A program made the translations under genes and the position numbers. A stretch of DNA of 64,000 nt from Roseovarius amoyensis (GTDB lineage: Bacteria; Pseudomonadota; Alphaproteobacteria; Rhodobacterales; Rhodobacteraceae): contig NZ_QITQ01000012.1 of assembly GCF_003260265.1 (NCBI RefSeq), positions 42,017 through 106,016 of the forward strand. Direction: 5' to 3'. This document shows, one piece after another, positions 1 through 8,672 of the stretch (position 1 is its first letter; every line of letters begins with the position of its first letter). Below the pieces are notes generated by a model, which searched no databases, was not told the DNA's origin, and worked only from the letters and a program-made list of their open reading frames with translations.

Positions 1-179
1 TCGAGCGTCTCGAAACGGTCAAGGATGGTGCGCGCCAACGCCTGACCCGATACCTCGCCCTGGGTTCCGATCAGTTCGGCCGCCAGTTCCGGCATCGGGC
101 GCGTATCCGCGCGCCCGCGGCCACGGGCGCCATAACGGCGCTCGAACACCGTCGAAAGAAGGTCGGCCAGACGTGTCAC
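1..179 (-). CDS. malonyl-CoA decarboxylase, N-terminal part (runs off window)
   Basis: This is the 5' end of a gene that continues beyond the left edge, giving 59 codons. A GTG start at 179-177 overlaps the TGA stop of the TRAP large permease (GTGA). The peptide contains LLSTVFERRYG and, further on, GEVSGQALARTILDRF, which matches the N-terminal helical domain of malonyl-CoA decarboxylase (malonyl-CoA to acetyl-CoA plus CO2). It is the last visible gene of the TRAP operon. With a GntR regulator at the other end, this makes malonate the likely imported substrate; a malonyl-CoA synthetase would be expected further left. The identification rests on about 59 residues, and the start codon is inferred from the overlap. 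Confidence 0.7.
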   Translation of the reverse strand, partial: MTRLADLLSTVFERRYGARGRGRADTRPMPELAAELIGTQGEVSGQALARTILDRFETL

Positions 180-1492
180 TTGGCCGCTCCCATGACCAGG
201 TCGGGCAGCCACAGCGCAATATCGGGAAAGAGGCACAACAGCACGATCCCCAGGATCATGCAGGCGACATAGGGTAGCGAGCCGACAAGGATCGTCTTGA
301 GCTTGATATCGGGCGCGATGCCGTTGATCACATAGAGGTTCAGCCCCACCGGCGGCGAGATCAGCCCGATTTCCATGTTGATGGTCAGCACCACCGCGAA
401 CCAGATCGGATCGAACCCGGCCGAGCTGATGATCGGCATCAGGATCGGGGCGGCCATCAGGATCACGGCGACGGGCGGCAGGAAAAAGCCGGCGACCAGC
501 AGGAAGAGGTTGATCATCCCCATCAGCACCCAGCGGTTGACATCAAGCGAGCCGATCCATTCGGCGATGGACTGGGTGATGAACAGCGACGACATCATGT
601 AGCTGAACACGCCCGCCGCGCCGATGATGAACAAGATCATCACCGATTCCCGGGTGCTGTCGCGCAGGATCTGCCAGATCTGGCGGGGGCTCCACAGGCT
701 ATAGATGATCATCGCGATCAGCAGGCACAACAGCGCCCCGACGGCCGCCGTTTCAGACGGCGTGGCGATGCCGCCATACATGGCGTAAAGCACGCCCAGA
801 ATGATCGCCAGAAACGGCAGCACCCGCGGCAGGATCTCGAATTTCTCGCGCCAGCTGTAGTTGCCCGCCCGCAGCACATGCGCGTCACCCGAGGCCCATG
901 TCGAATAGAGCGACCAGGCCATGAACAGCACCACCAGCATCAGCCCCGGCACGACCCCGGCCAGGAACAGCCGCCCGATAGAGGTTTCGGTGGCAATGCC
1001 ATAGACGATCATGGTGACCGATGGCGGGATCAGGATGCCCAGCGTTCCCCCGGCCGCGATGGACCCGGCGGCGACGCTGTCGGGATAGCCGCGCTTGCGC
1101 ATCTCGGGGATGCCCATCTTGCCGATGGCGGCGCAGGTGGCGGGGCTTGATCCGCTCATCGCGGAAAACAGCGCGCAGGCGCCCAGGTTCGACACCACCA
1201 GCCCGCCGGGCACGCGGGTCAGCCAGCGTTCCAGCGCCTCGTACAGGTCGGCGCCCGCCCGGGTCGAGGCGATGGCCGCGCCCATGATGATGAACATCGG
1301 GATCGACAGCAGCGCGAAATTGTCGAGTTTGCCAAAGAACACCTCCGGCATCAGCCCCAGCGACGCGATGCCGTCAAATACGATCAGGAAACCGGCCGAG
1401 ACCACCAGCAGCCCGGCCGCGACCGAGATGCCCGAAAACAGCACCGCAATGGTGACGATGGCGACCAGCAGGCCAAGTGTCAGCGCATCCAT
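176..1492 (-). CDS. dctM: TRAP transporter large permease (DctM family)
   Basis: This 438-residue inner-membrane protein is full length for the DctM family, which forms the ion-coupled channel of TRAP importers. Many hydrophobic helices are visible, and family-typical stretches include SAMSGSSPATCAAIG near residue 110 and LISPPVGLNLYVING near residue 380. The start ATG shares one base with the dctQ stop (TGATG), and the stop overlaps the GTG of the downstream malonyl-CoA decarboxylase gene. Context (decarboxylase and GntR regulator) suggests a malonate carrier. That substrate is inferred from neighbours, not from the protein itself. Confidence 0.93.
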   Translation of the reverse strand: MDALTLGLLVAIVTIAVLFSGISVAAGLLVVSAGFLIVFDGIASLGLMPEVFFGKLDNFALLSIPMFIIMGAAIASTRAGADLYEALERWLTRVPGGLVVSNLGACALFSAMSGSSPATCAAIGKMGIPEMRKRGYPDSVAAGSIAAGGTLGILIPPSVTMIVYGIATETSIGRLFLAGVVPGLMLVVLFMAWSLYSTWASGDAHVLRAGNYSWREKFEILPRVLPFLAIILGVLYAMYGGIATPSETAAVGALLCLLIAMIIYSLWSPRQIWQILRDSTRESVMILFIIGAAGVFSYMMSSLFITQSIAEWIGSLDVNRWVLMGMINLFLLVAGFFLPPVAVILMAAPILMPIISSAGFDPIWFAVVLTINMEIGLISPPVGLNLYVINGIAPDIKLKTILVGSLPYVACMILGIVLLCLFPDIALWLPDLVMGAAK

Positions 1493-2079
1493 CAGTCGGC
1501 CCTTTCGGCAAGCGCGTCGGTCAGGCCGGCGTCGGGGTCAAAGCCGAAGGGTGGTTCGATCCCGCGGGCGGCGGCATAGAGGTCGGCGGCAAGCTGCAGC
1601 GCATAAAGGCCAAAGCCCAGCGGCAGCGCCAGGTAGGGCACCCACAGCTTGGGGTTCCAGGGCGAATTCGATGTCTCGCCCCAATCCCATGCCTCGTACC
1701 AGAAATGATAGCCGTGCCACAGCATCATGGCCGTGACCGCCAGCGTGAGCAGCAACACCAGCAGGGCCAGCACCTTGCGTGCCCCCGCCGGCAGCATCAA
1801 GGGCAGCAGATCGACGTTCACATGCCCGCGGGTGTACTGGACATAGGGCAGCCCCAGCATGGTGGCGGCGATCATCATGAAGGTGACGCCTTCGGTCTGC
1901 CAGATGGTCGAGCCGTTCAGAACAAAGCGGATAAAGATCATCTGGCAGGTGACGGCGACCGATGCCATGATCAGCAGCGCGGCGGCGATGCCAGCAATCT
2001 GGCTGAGCAGCCCAATCGCGTGCAGAATCGGATTGCCGCCGTGGCGGGCGGATGCGGTGGCGTGGGACGTACCGGACAT
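1492..2079 (-). CDS. dctQ: TRAP transporter small permease (DctQ family)
   Basis: This 195-residue protein has about four membrane spans (near residues 25-50, 60-80, 100-125 and 150-170), the usual DctQ layout. It pairs with the DctM subunit encoded immediately downstream, with which it shares one base. A 72-base gap containing a perfect GC hairpin separates it from dctP upstream. The C-terminal tail, about 30 residues rich in Pro and Asp, is slightly longer than typical. It belongs to the presumed malonate uptake operon. Confidence 0.88.
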   Translation of the reverse strand: MSGTSHATASARHGGNPILHAIGLLSQIAGIAAALLIMASVAVTCQMIFIRFVLNGSTIWQTEGVTFMMIAATMLGLPYVQYTRGHVNVDLLPLMLPAGARKVLALLVLLLTLAVTAMMLWHGYHFWYEAWDWGETSNSPWNPKLWVPYLALPLGFGLYALQLAADLYAAARGIEPPFGFDPDAGLTDALAERAD

Positions 2080-2116
2080 TTTGGCGCCTTCCGTTGTCAG
2101 TTGGTTGGCGGAGGTG

Positions 2117-2140
2117 CCGGGGGCGGCGGGCCGCCCCCGG
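2117..2140 (-). terminator. GC hairpin between dctP and dctQ
   Basis: A perfect inverted repeat with 11-base arms (2117-2127 and 2130-2140) and a 2-base GG loop lies between the dctP stop and the dctQ start. No U-run follows it on the minus strand. A 3' stabilising or processing hairpin, or a partial terminator that keeps binding-protein mRNA in excess, is therefore more likely than a full stop. Confidence 0.6.
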
Positions 2141-2151
2141 ACCGTGACCTT

Positions 2152-3132
2152 TTATTCGACCGAAAGCGCCAGGTCGAGCAGGCGTTGACCGTCGGGCGAC
2201 CCTTCGAGGAACGCCTTATAGGACGTTTCCTTGGCAAGGGCGCGCCAGGCGTCGAACTCTTCCTGGGTCATGTCGGCGATCTCGACGCCGTTCTCGGCAA
2301 AGACGTCGCGTGAGTTGCCGTCCTGTTTCTTGGCCTCTTCGAGATAGTACGCCTCGGCCTTGGCGGCGGCGTCCAGCAGGGCCTGCTGTTGTTCCTCGGT
2401 CAGGCCTTCGAACACCGACTTGTTCATCAGCATCGGCTGATACATGAACCACAGCGCGAAATCGCCGGCAGGTGTATAGCAGGCCACCTGTTCGTAGATG
2501 CGGTAGCTGACGAAGGACGAGGACGAGGTGTTGGCGGCGTCCAGCACGCCGGTCTGCATGGCGTTATAGAGCTCCGAAGATGCCATCGACGCGATCGAGG
2601 CGCCTGCGCCCGCAAGCATCTGCTCGAACGCCTTGCCGGCGGCGCGCATCTGCAGCCCGGCGACATCCTCGGGCGCGGTGAGGCACTTATCCTTGCCGGC
2701 AAAGCCACCGGCCAGGTAGCCGTGCACCAGCACCATCACGTCATCCTCGGCCATGATCTTTTCGATCTCTTCCATGAAGGCCGATTCGTTGAGGCGCGCG
2801 GCGTGATCGTGGTTTTTTACCAGCCCCGGCATCAGGGTCAGGTTGTAGGCGTTGCGCAAGCCGCCGGCATAGGACAGCGGGAACACCGTCATGTCGACCT
2901 GGCCGCGCGACAGGGGTTTGTACTGCTCGCGCGCTTTGAACAGCGACTGGCTGGGAAAAATCGTGATTTCCAGCCCGACATCGGCGGCGGCGACTTCGTC
3001 GGCGACGATCTGGGCGACCTTGTGGCGGACATCGGCCTCGGACCATTGGTGCGAGACGCGCAGTTCCTTGGCCTCGGCGCCGATGCTGAAGGCGGCTAGG
3101 GCCGCCAGGGCCAGTGATGCTGTGAATTTCAT
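2152..3132 (-). CDS. dctP: TRAP transporter substrate-binding protein (DctP family)
   Basis: This 326-residue periplasmic binding protein has an N-terminal Sec signal (MKFTASLALAALAAFSIGAEA, cleavage near residue 21). Family motifs include IFPSQSLFKAREQYKPLSRG near 60 and the QMRAAGKAFEQML region near 160, which carries the conserved Arg that contacts carboxylate substrates in this family. GGGAGGAAA lies just upstream of the start. It is the first gene of an operon dctP-dctQ-dctM-malonyl-CoA decarboxylase, divergent from the GntR regulator across about 140 bases with two palindromic operators. Malonate is the proposed ligand, by context. Confidence 0.92.
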   Translation of the reverse strand: MKFTASLALAALAAFSIGAEAKELRVSHQWSEADVRHKVAQIVADEVAAADVGLEITIFPSQSLFKAREQYKPLSRGQVDMTVFPLSYAGGLRNAYNLTLMPGLVKNHDHAARLNESAFMEEIEKIMAEDDVMVLVHGYLAGGFAGKDKCLTAPEDVAGLQMRAAGKAFEQMLAGAGASIASMASSELYNAMQTGVLDAANTSSSSFVSYRIYEQVACYTPAGDFALWFMYQPMLMNKSVFEGLTEEQQQALLDAAAKAEAYYLEEAKKQDGNSRDVFAENGVEIADMTQEEFDAWRALAKETSYKAFLEGSPDGQRLLDLALSVE

Positions 3133-3211
3133 GCTGTTTCCTCCCGTTGAAATGGCCCGGCTACGGGCGCATCGCTCAGCAAATCGCAGATTCTGCGGTT
3201 TGGGTCAATAT

Positions 3212-3225
3212 TTTTGTATACAAAA
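3212..3225. promoter_or_regulatory. palindromic operator TTTTGTATACAAAA
   Basis: A perfect 14-base palindrome centred at 3218/3219 sits in the divergent gap between dctP and the GntR gene. Its TGTATACA core recurs at 3256-3263, with centres 41 bases apart (about four helical turns). GntR/FadR-type malonate regulators are known to bind GTATAC-like palindromes, so this is the probable site controlling the TRAP operon. Confidence 0.7.
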
Positions 3226-3234
3226 GACGATCTC

Positions 3235-3265
3235 TTGTTTGAGTAAATCGTTTTCTGTATACAAG
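3235..3265 (+). promoter_or_regulatory. GntR gene promoter with operator in its -10
   Basis: TTGTTT (3235-3240) and TATACA (3258-3263) are separated by 17 bases. The -10 hexamer lies inside the second TGTATACA palindrome (3256-3263), as expected for autorepression. The predicted transcription start falls at about 3270, right at the ATG of the regulator (3271), so the mRNA may be leaderless or nearly so. Confidence 0.5.
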
Positions 3266-3270
3266 CGGGC

Positions 3271-3927
3271 ATGGAACGCAAACGCTCCGATACCATTGCC
3301 GAGGCGCTTGAGGGCATGATCCTCGAGGGTACGTTCGTCGATGGCGAACGCTTGGACGAGGTCCAGCTTGCCGAACGGTTTTCGGTGTCGCGCACGCCGC
3401 TGCGCGAGGCGCTGCAGCGGCTGGCCCTGTCGGGGCTGGTCGAGCAGATCCCGCGCCGGGGTGTCTTTGTCCGTCAGCCCGGCCCGGTCGAACTGGTCGA
3501 AATGTTCGAGGTGATGGCCGAGCTGGAATCGGTCTGCGCCCGGCTGGCCGCGTCGCGGATCACGGATGCCGCGCTGGCCGAGATGCGTGCCGTCAACGTA
3601 CGCTGCCAGCGCGCGGTCGAGGCGCATGATACCGATGGCTATTATTATGAAAACGAACGCTTTCACGCCATCCTCTACCGCCATTCCGGCAATGGGTTCC
3701 TGGAAAAGGAATGCAAGCGCCTGTTTCGCCGGCTGACGCCGTTCCGGCGGCTGCAACTGCGCCTGCGCGGGCGTCTGCGGCAATCCATGGCCGAACATGA
3801 GGCGATTGTCGCTGCGCTGGAGGCGGGCGATGCACTGGCCGCGTCCGATGCGATCCGCCGCCATGTCGCGGTGCAGGGCGAGAAATTTCACCACCTGATG
3901 AGCACATTGAAATCGGCGGCCGAATAG
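3271..3927 (+). CDS. GntR/FadR-family regulator, MatR-like
   Basis: This 218-residue protein has an N-terminal winged helix (residues 5-70, with the typical VSRTPLREALQRLALSGLVE) followed by an all-helical FCD ligand domain. Possible metal-ligand positions are the His in NERFHAIL (near 130), EHEAIVAAL (near 178) and RRHVAV (near 200). The gene is divergent from the TRAP and malonyl-CoA decarboxylase operon, the arrangement known for MatR of rhizobial malonate genes. The ATG at 3271 has only a weak Shine-Dalgarno (AGCGGGC). Its own -10 overlaps one of the two palindromes, so it probably represses itself as well as the operon. The inducer is presumed to be malonate or malonyl-CoA. Confidence 0.85.
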   Translation: MERKRSDTIAEALEGMILEGTFVDGERLDEVQLAERFSVSRTPLREALQRLALSGLVEQIPRRGVFVRQPGPVELVEMFEVMAELESVCARLAASRITDAALAEMRAVNVRCQRAVEAHDTDGYYYENERFHAILYRHSGNGFLEKECKRLFRRLTPFRRLQLRLRGRLRQSMAEHEAIVAALEAGDALAASDAIRRHVAVQGEKFHHLMSTLKSAAE

Positions 3928-3983
3928 GTCACGATCAGGTGCAGCGGGAAAAGATAAGTTTTTTACACTTGATTTGTTCAGGC

Positions 3984-3997
3984 TTGACCTCGGTCAA
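3984..3997. promoter_or_regulatory. FNR/NnrR-type box upstream of the nos operon
   Basis: TTGAC-CTCG-GTCAA is a perfect 14-base inverted repeat of the FNR/DNR/NnrR class. It is centred at 3990.5. A class II site at -41.5 predicts transcription starting at about 4032, with a possible -10 TAGATC at 4020-4025. It therefore places the following nos operon under oxygen or nitric-oxide control by a regulator encoded elsewhere. Confidence 0.75.
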
Positions 3998-4031
3998 TTA
4001 TTCTCGGGCCGAGTTCAGCTAGATCGCAGGC

Positions 4032-4400
4032 ATGATCCGCACCCGGTTAGATATCCTTTTTGGCATGATGCTGTCGTTTGCCCTGATTCTGGGCAGCACC
4101 GCAGGTGTGCTTGCCAAGACCGGTCAGCCGGGGCTGATCTCGATGGTTATCTGCACCGATGGCGGTGCGACGACGGTCCTTGTGGACAAGACCGGCCAGC
4201 CGGTCGAACAGGCGCCGCTTTATGATTGCCGCGACTGCCCGGTCTGCACGCTGCATTGCGACGCTCTGACCGCTCTGCCCCCGCACGTGGCAGAGCCGGG
4301 CCAGGTCGCCCGCCACCTGTCACCCCGAATCGAAGAGTCGCGGCACATGGGAATTTCGCGCCCGTGGAAACGTGCCCGCGGCCCCCCGAAAGAGAACTGA
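4032..4400 (+). CDS. small secreted Cys-rich protein leading the nos operon
   Basis: This 122-residue protein has an N-terminal signal or anchor segment (residues 9-28). A Cys cluster follows: ICTDGG near 41, then CRDCPVCTLHC near residues 66-76. The layout resembles small DUF2946-type proteins found beside copper genes, but I do not recognise a defined function. It ends 5 bases before nosR and lies directly behind the FNR-type box, so it is the first gene of the nos transcript. A copper-binding role for NosZ maturation is inference. The start is uncertain: 4032 coincides with the predicted transcription start, and ATG codons at 4065 and 4068 are alternatives. Confidence 0.6.
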   Translation: MIRTRLDILFGMMLSFALILGSTAGVLAKTGQPGLISMVICTDGGATTVLVDKTGQPVEQAPLYDCRDCPVCTLHCDALTALPPHVAEPGQVARHLSPRIEESRHMGISRPWKRARGPPKEN

Positions 4401-4405
4401 AAGAC

Positions 4406-6727
4406 ATGGTCGTATCCGTACTCCCCCCCGTATCCGCTTCGCTCGCCTTCGAATCGCCGCGTCCGACCTGCACCCAGACCGCGACGCCGCGCCCGAAAAC
4501 CGTTCATTCCCATATAACGACGTTTCTGATCCTCCTGTTGGTCGTGGCCAGCCTGGCGGCGCTTGCCGTGCTCATGGCCCAGCCGGTACGGGCACAGGCG
4601 GGGTCGGTTTTGGCCCAGTACATATCCGAGGTCGCCGCCGCAGACTTGGTCGAGGGGGCGGATGCCTTTGGCCCGGTGCGCGATGACGTACCCGTCGCGC
4701 CGCTGCTCAAGGGGGGCGAGCGCATCGGCTGGGCCTTCATCACCTCGGATTACGTGGGCACCACCGGCTATTCCGGCAAACCCATTCACACCATGGTCGC
4801 GGTCGATGACGCGGCGGTGGTGCGCGGTGTCAAGCTGGTCAAGCATTCCGAGCCGATCGTGCTGATCGGCATCCCCGACAGAAAGATCCAGGCGCTGGCC
4901 GCCGACTATGCCGGGCTCGACCTGGTGGCAGAGGCGACTTCGGGCGGCACGACGCATGATCTGAAGATCATCGCCGGGGCCACCGTCACCATCATGGTGA
5001 TCGACGACTCCATCGTTCGGGCCGGGCTCAAGGTGGCGCGCCGGCTGGGGCTGGGCGGGCTGAGCGCGCCCGAGGCCGACACCGGGCCGAAATTCGAGAT
5101 CAACCCCGATGCGCAGGCCGCCGGCGACTGGATGACGCTGGAGGGTGACGGCACCCTGCGGCGGCTGTCGCTGGACGTGGGGCAGATCAACGCCGCATTC
5201 GAGGCGGTCGATGACCCGCGCGCCGCCAAGCGCCCGATCAAGGACCCCGCCGACACCAATTTCATCGAGATGTACATGGGGCTGGTTTCGGTCCCGGCGG
5301 TGGGCGAGGCGCTGCTCGGCCCGGCGGAACACGCCAACATGCAGGGCTGGCTGGAAGAGGGCGATCACGCCATCATGATCGCTGGTAGGGGGATGTATTC
5401 CTTCAAGGGGTCGGGCTATGTGCGCGGCGGCATCTTCGACCGGATCGTTCTGATCCAGGGCGATGTGTCGGTGCGCTTCCGTGACCGCATGCACCGCCGG
5501 CTGGGCGCCATCGCCGCCGAGGGCGCGCCGGATTTCAGCGAGCTCGATCTGTTCCGCATCCCGGCCGATTCCGGGTTCGACCCGACCGAACCCTTCCGCC
5601 TGCAACTGCTGGTGCAGCGTGACGTAGCGGCGATCGAGCGGGTCTTTACCACCTTCGAGATGGGCTATCGTCTGCCCGACCAGTACCTGCGCCCACTGCC
5701 GGCTGCGGCGCCCCCGGCCGAAACCGCCGAGGCACGCGCCGTCGCCGACCAGGAAGAAAGCGCAGCCCAGGCGGCGCTGTGGAAACGCATCTGGAAGGAC
5801 AAGACGGTCGAGATCGCCGGGCTGTCCCTGATGCTGCTGGTGCTGACGGCGGCGTTCTTTTTCCAGGGCGTGCTGACACAGTCAGAAAAGGTGACCTTCT
5901 GGTTCCGGATGTCGTTCCTGACCGTCACGCTGGTGTTCCTGGGTTGGTACACCAACGCGCAACTGTCGGTCGTCAACGTGCTGGCATTGTTTGCCGCGCT
6001 GACCACCGATTTCAGCTGGCAGGCGTTCCTGCTTGATCCGCTGACCTTTATCCTGTGGTTCGCGGTGGCGGCGTCGCTGATTTTCTGGGGGCGGGGGGCC
6101 TATTGCGGGTGGCTGTGTCCCTTCGGCGCGCTGCAGGAACTGACCAACCGTTTCGGGCGCTGGCTGGGCATTCCGCAATGGACCCTGCCCTGGGGCCTGC
6201 ACGAACGGCTGTGGCCGGTGAAATACATGATCTTCCTTGGTCTGTTCGGGGTCTCTCTGACCTCGCTCGAACAGGCCGAGCACCTGGCCGAGATCGAGCC
6301 GTTCAAGACCGCCATCGTGCTGAAATTCATGCGCGCCTGGCCGTTTGTCGCCTATGTCGCGGCGCTGCTGATCGCCGGGCTGTTCGTTGAACGGTTCTAT
6401 TGCCGCTATCTGTGCCCGCTGGGCGGGGCGCTGGCGATCCCGGCGCGGATGCGCATGTTCGACTGGCTCAAACGGTACCGCGACTGTGGCAACCCCTGCC
6501 AGACCTGCGCCCATGAATGCCCGGTCCAGGCCATCCACCCGACCGGCGAGATCAACCCGAACGAGTGCGTGAACTGCCTGCATTGCCAGGTTCTGTACCA
6601 GTCGGAAACCAAATGTCCGGTCGTGATCCGCCGCAACAAGCGGCGCAAGAGCGCCGCACGAGGCGCCGCCGATCTTGACCGTGTCATCACCAATCATCCC
6701 AACCAAAAGGAGAAGACAAATGTCTGA
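4406..6727 (+). CDS. nosR: NosR, membrane flavo-iron-sulfur protein for N2O reductase
   Basis: This 773-residue membrane protein is required for nos expression and electron delivery to NosZ. A first membrane segment (about 38-60) is followed by a periplasmic FMN-binding domain with the acceptor motif GATVT at residues 191-195, which is probably flavinylated by NosX. Further membrane spans come after residue 470, then the cytoplasmic-type CGWLCP and CRYLCP motifs. At the C-terminus are two [4Fe-4S] motifs, CQTCAHECP and CVNCLHCQ. I chose the ATG at 4406, close after the preceding stop, because the open frame extended to 4226 overlaps the upstream gene. It overlaps nosZ by 8 bases. Confidence 0.97.
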   Translation: MVVSVLPPVSASLAFESPRPTCTQTATPRPKTVHSHITTFLILLLVVASLAALAVLMAQPVRAQAGSVLAQYISEVAAADLVEGADAFGPVRDDVPVAPLLKGGERIGWAFITSDYVGTTGYSGKPIHTMVAVDDAAVVRGVKLVKHSEPIVLIGIPDRKIQALAADYAGLDLVAEATSGGTTHDLKIIAGATVTIMVIDDSIVRAGLKVARRLGLGGLSAPEADTGPKFEINPDAQAAGDWMTLEGDGTLRRLSLDVGQINAAFEAVDDPRAAKRPIKDPADTNFIEMYMGLVSVPAVGEALLGPAEHANMQGWLEEGDHAIMIAGRGMYSFKGSGYVRGGIFDRIVLIQGDVSVRFRDRMHRRLGAIAAEGAPDFSELDLFRIPADSGFDPTEPFRLQLLVQRDVAAIERVFTTFEMGYRLPDQYLRPLPAAAPPAETAEARAVADQEESAAQAALWKRIWKDKTVEIAGLSLMLLVLTAAFFFQGVLTQSEKVTFWFRMSFLTVTLVFLGWYTNAQLSVVNVLALFAALTTDFSWQAFLLDPLTFILWFAVAASLIFWGRGAYCGWLCPFGALQELTNRFGRWLGIPQWTLPWGLHERLWPVKYMIFLGLFGVSLTSLEQAEHLAEIEPFKTAIVLKFMRAWPFVAYVAALLIAGLFVERFYCRYLCPLGGALAIPARMRMFDWLKRYRDCGNPCQTCAHECPVQAIHPTGEINPNECVNCLHCQVLYQSETKCPVVIRRNKRRKSAARGAADLDRVITNHPNQKEKTNV

Positions 6728-8669
6728 CAAGACACCGAAAACCGGTCTCAGTCGCCGCGCCATGCTGGGCGCGACTGCCGGTGGCGCAGCCTTGCTGGGT
6801 GGTGCGAGCGGCGCGCGGCTGGCGCTGATGGGTGGCGCCGCAGGCGTTGCGGCCACGGCGGCAAGCACGACCGCGGCCCATGCTGCCGGCGATGGCATCA
6901 ACCTGGCCCCGGGCGAGCTGGATGAATATTACGGCTTCTGGTCGTCGGGCCAGACCGGCGAGATGCGCATTCTGGGCTTTCCGTCCATGCGCGAACTGAT
7001 GCGGGTTCCGGTATTCAACCGCTGCTCGGCCACGGGCTGGGGGCAGACCAACGAAAGCCTGAAAATCTTTGAGGAGGGCATGCTGCCCGAAACCAAGGCG
7101 TTCCTGAACGCAAACGGCAAGCGTGTCCACGACAACGGCGACCTGCACCATCCGCACATGTCGTTCACCGACGGCACCTATGACGGGCGCTATCTGTTCA
7201 TGAACGACAAGGCCAACACCCGCGTTGCACGGGTGCGCTGCGACGTCATGAAATGCGACAAGATCGTCGAAATCCCCAACGCCAAGGCGATCCACGGCCT
7301 GCGCCCGCAGAAATTCCCGCGCACCGGCTATGTCTTTGCCAATGGTGAAGATGAGACGCCGATGATCAATGATGGCTCGGTGCTGGATGAGCCCGACAAG
7401 TACGTCAACTTCTTCACCGCGCTTGACGGCGACACGATGGAAATCTCCTGGCAGGTGATGGTGTCGGGCAACCTCGACAACACCGATTGCGACTATCAGG
7501 GCAAATACGCCTTTTCGACCTCCTACAACTCGGAAATGGGTATGAACCTGGCCGAGATGACCGAGAACGAGATGGACCATGTCGTCATCTTCAACCTCAA
7601 GGAAATCGAAAAGGGGATCGAGGCCGGCGACTACCAGGAACTGAACGGCGTCAAGGTGATCGACGGGCGCAAGGGCCAGAACAAGAAATACACCCGCTAC
7701 GTGCCCATCCCCAACAGCCCGCACGGCATCAACACCGCGCCCGACCAGCGTTATGTGGTCGTGAACGGCAAGCTGTCGCCGACCTGTTCGGTGCTGGACG
7801 TGACCAAGATGGACGCGCTGTTCGAGGAAGACGCCGATCCGCGTTCCGCCGTGGTGGCCGAACCCGAGCTGGGCCTCGGGCCGCTTCACACCGCGTTCGA
7901 CGGCAAGGGGATGGCCTATACCACGCTGTTCCTGGACAGCCAGATGGTGAAATGGGACCTCGACAAGGCCGTGCGCGCCTATGCGGGCGAAGATGTCGAC
8001 CCGATCGTCAGCAAGGTCGATGTGCACTATCAGCCTGGTCACAACCACACCACCATGGGCGAAACGAAAGAGGCCGATGGCCGCTGGCTGATCTCGCTCA
8101 ACAAGTTCTCGAAGGACCGGTTCCTCAATGTCGGCCCGCTCAAGCCCGAGAACGAGCAGATCATCGACATCTCGACCGATGACATGAAGGTGGTGCATGA
8201 CGGCCCGACCTTTGCCGAGCCGCATGACGTGGTGCTGGTCCGCCGCGACATCGTCAATCCGGTCAACGTGTGGGATCGCAACGACCCGATGTGGGCCGAT
8301 ACCCGCCGCCAGGCCGAGGCCGATGGCGTCGATATCGACGACTGGAACGAAGAGGTGATCCGCGACGGCAACAAGGTCAGGGTCTACATGACCAGCGTCG
8401 CGCCGACCTTTTCGCTCGAAAAGTTCGAGGTGACCGAAGGCGACGAGGTGACGGTGATCGTGACCAACCTCGACGACATCGACGACCTTACCCACGGGTT
8501 CACGCTGAACAACCACGGCGTGGCGATGGAGGTCGGGCCACAGGCGACCGCGTCGGTGACCTTCACCGCCGCCAAGCCCGGCGTCTATTGGTACTATTGC
8601 CAGTGGTTCTGCCACGCGCTGCATATGGAAATGCGTGGCCGGATGCTGGTCAGGCCGAAAGGCGTCTGA
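6720..8669 (+). CDS. nosZ: nitrous oxide reductase NosZ, clade I
   Basis: This 649-residue periplasmic copper enzyme reduces N2O to N2. The Tat signal [12 protein letters not shown] (residues 11-22) identifies the clade I type. The N-terminal seven-bladed propeller carries the CuZ histidines, for example DLHHPHMSF and the [13 protein letters not shown] stretch. The C-terminal cupredoxin domain has the CuA motif C627-x-W629-x-C631-x3-H635-x2-M638. AAAAGGAGA is placed 7 bases before ATG 6720, which is why this start was preferred over the longer frame. It sits between nosR and nosD in the operon. Confidence 0.99.
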   Translation: MSDKTPKTGLSRRAMLGATAGGAALLGGASGARLALMGGAAGVAATAASTTAAHAAGDGINLAPGELDEYYGFWSSGQTGEMRILGFPSMRELMRVPVFNRCSATGWGQTNESLKIFEEGMLPETKAFLNANGKRVHDNGDLHHPHMSFTDGTYDGRYLFMNDKANTRVARVRCDVMKCDKIVEIPNAKAIHGLRPQKFPRTGYVFANGEDETPMINDGSVLDEPDKYVNFFTALDGDTMEISWQVMVSGNLDNTDCDYQGKYAFSTSYNSEMGMNLAEMTENEMDHVVIFNLKEIEKGIEAGDYQELNGVKVIDGRKGQNKKYTRYVPIPNSPHGINTAPDQRYVVVNGKLSPTCSVLDVTKMDALFEEDADPRSAVVAEPELGLGPLHTAFDGKGMAYTTLFLDSQMVKWDLDKAVRAYAGEDVDPIVSKVDVHYQPGHNHTTMGETKEADGRWLISLNKFSKDRFLNVGPLKPENEQIIDISTDDMKVVHDGPTFAEPHDVVLVRRDIVNPVNVWDRNDPMWADTRRQAEADGVDIDDWNEEVIRDGNKVRVYMTSVAPTFSLEKFEVTEGDEVTVIVTNLDDIDDLTHGFTLNNHGVAMEVGPQATASVTFTAAKPGVYWYYCQWFCHALHMEMRGRMLVRPKGV

Positions 8670-8672
8670 ACC

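Noticed and set aside
4226..4405. 60-codon extension of nosR
   Set aside because: It overlaps the Cys-rich gene in another frame and has no ribosome site; ATG 4406 fits the operon spacing.
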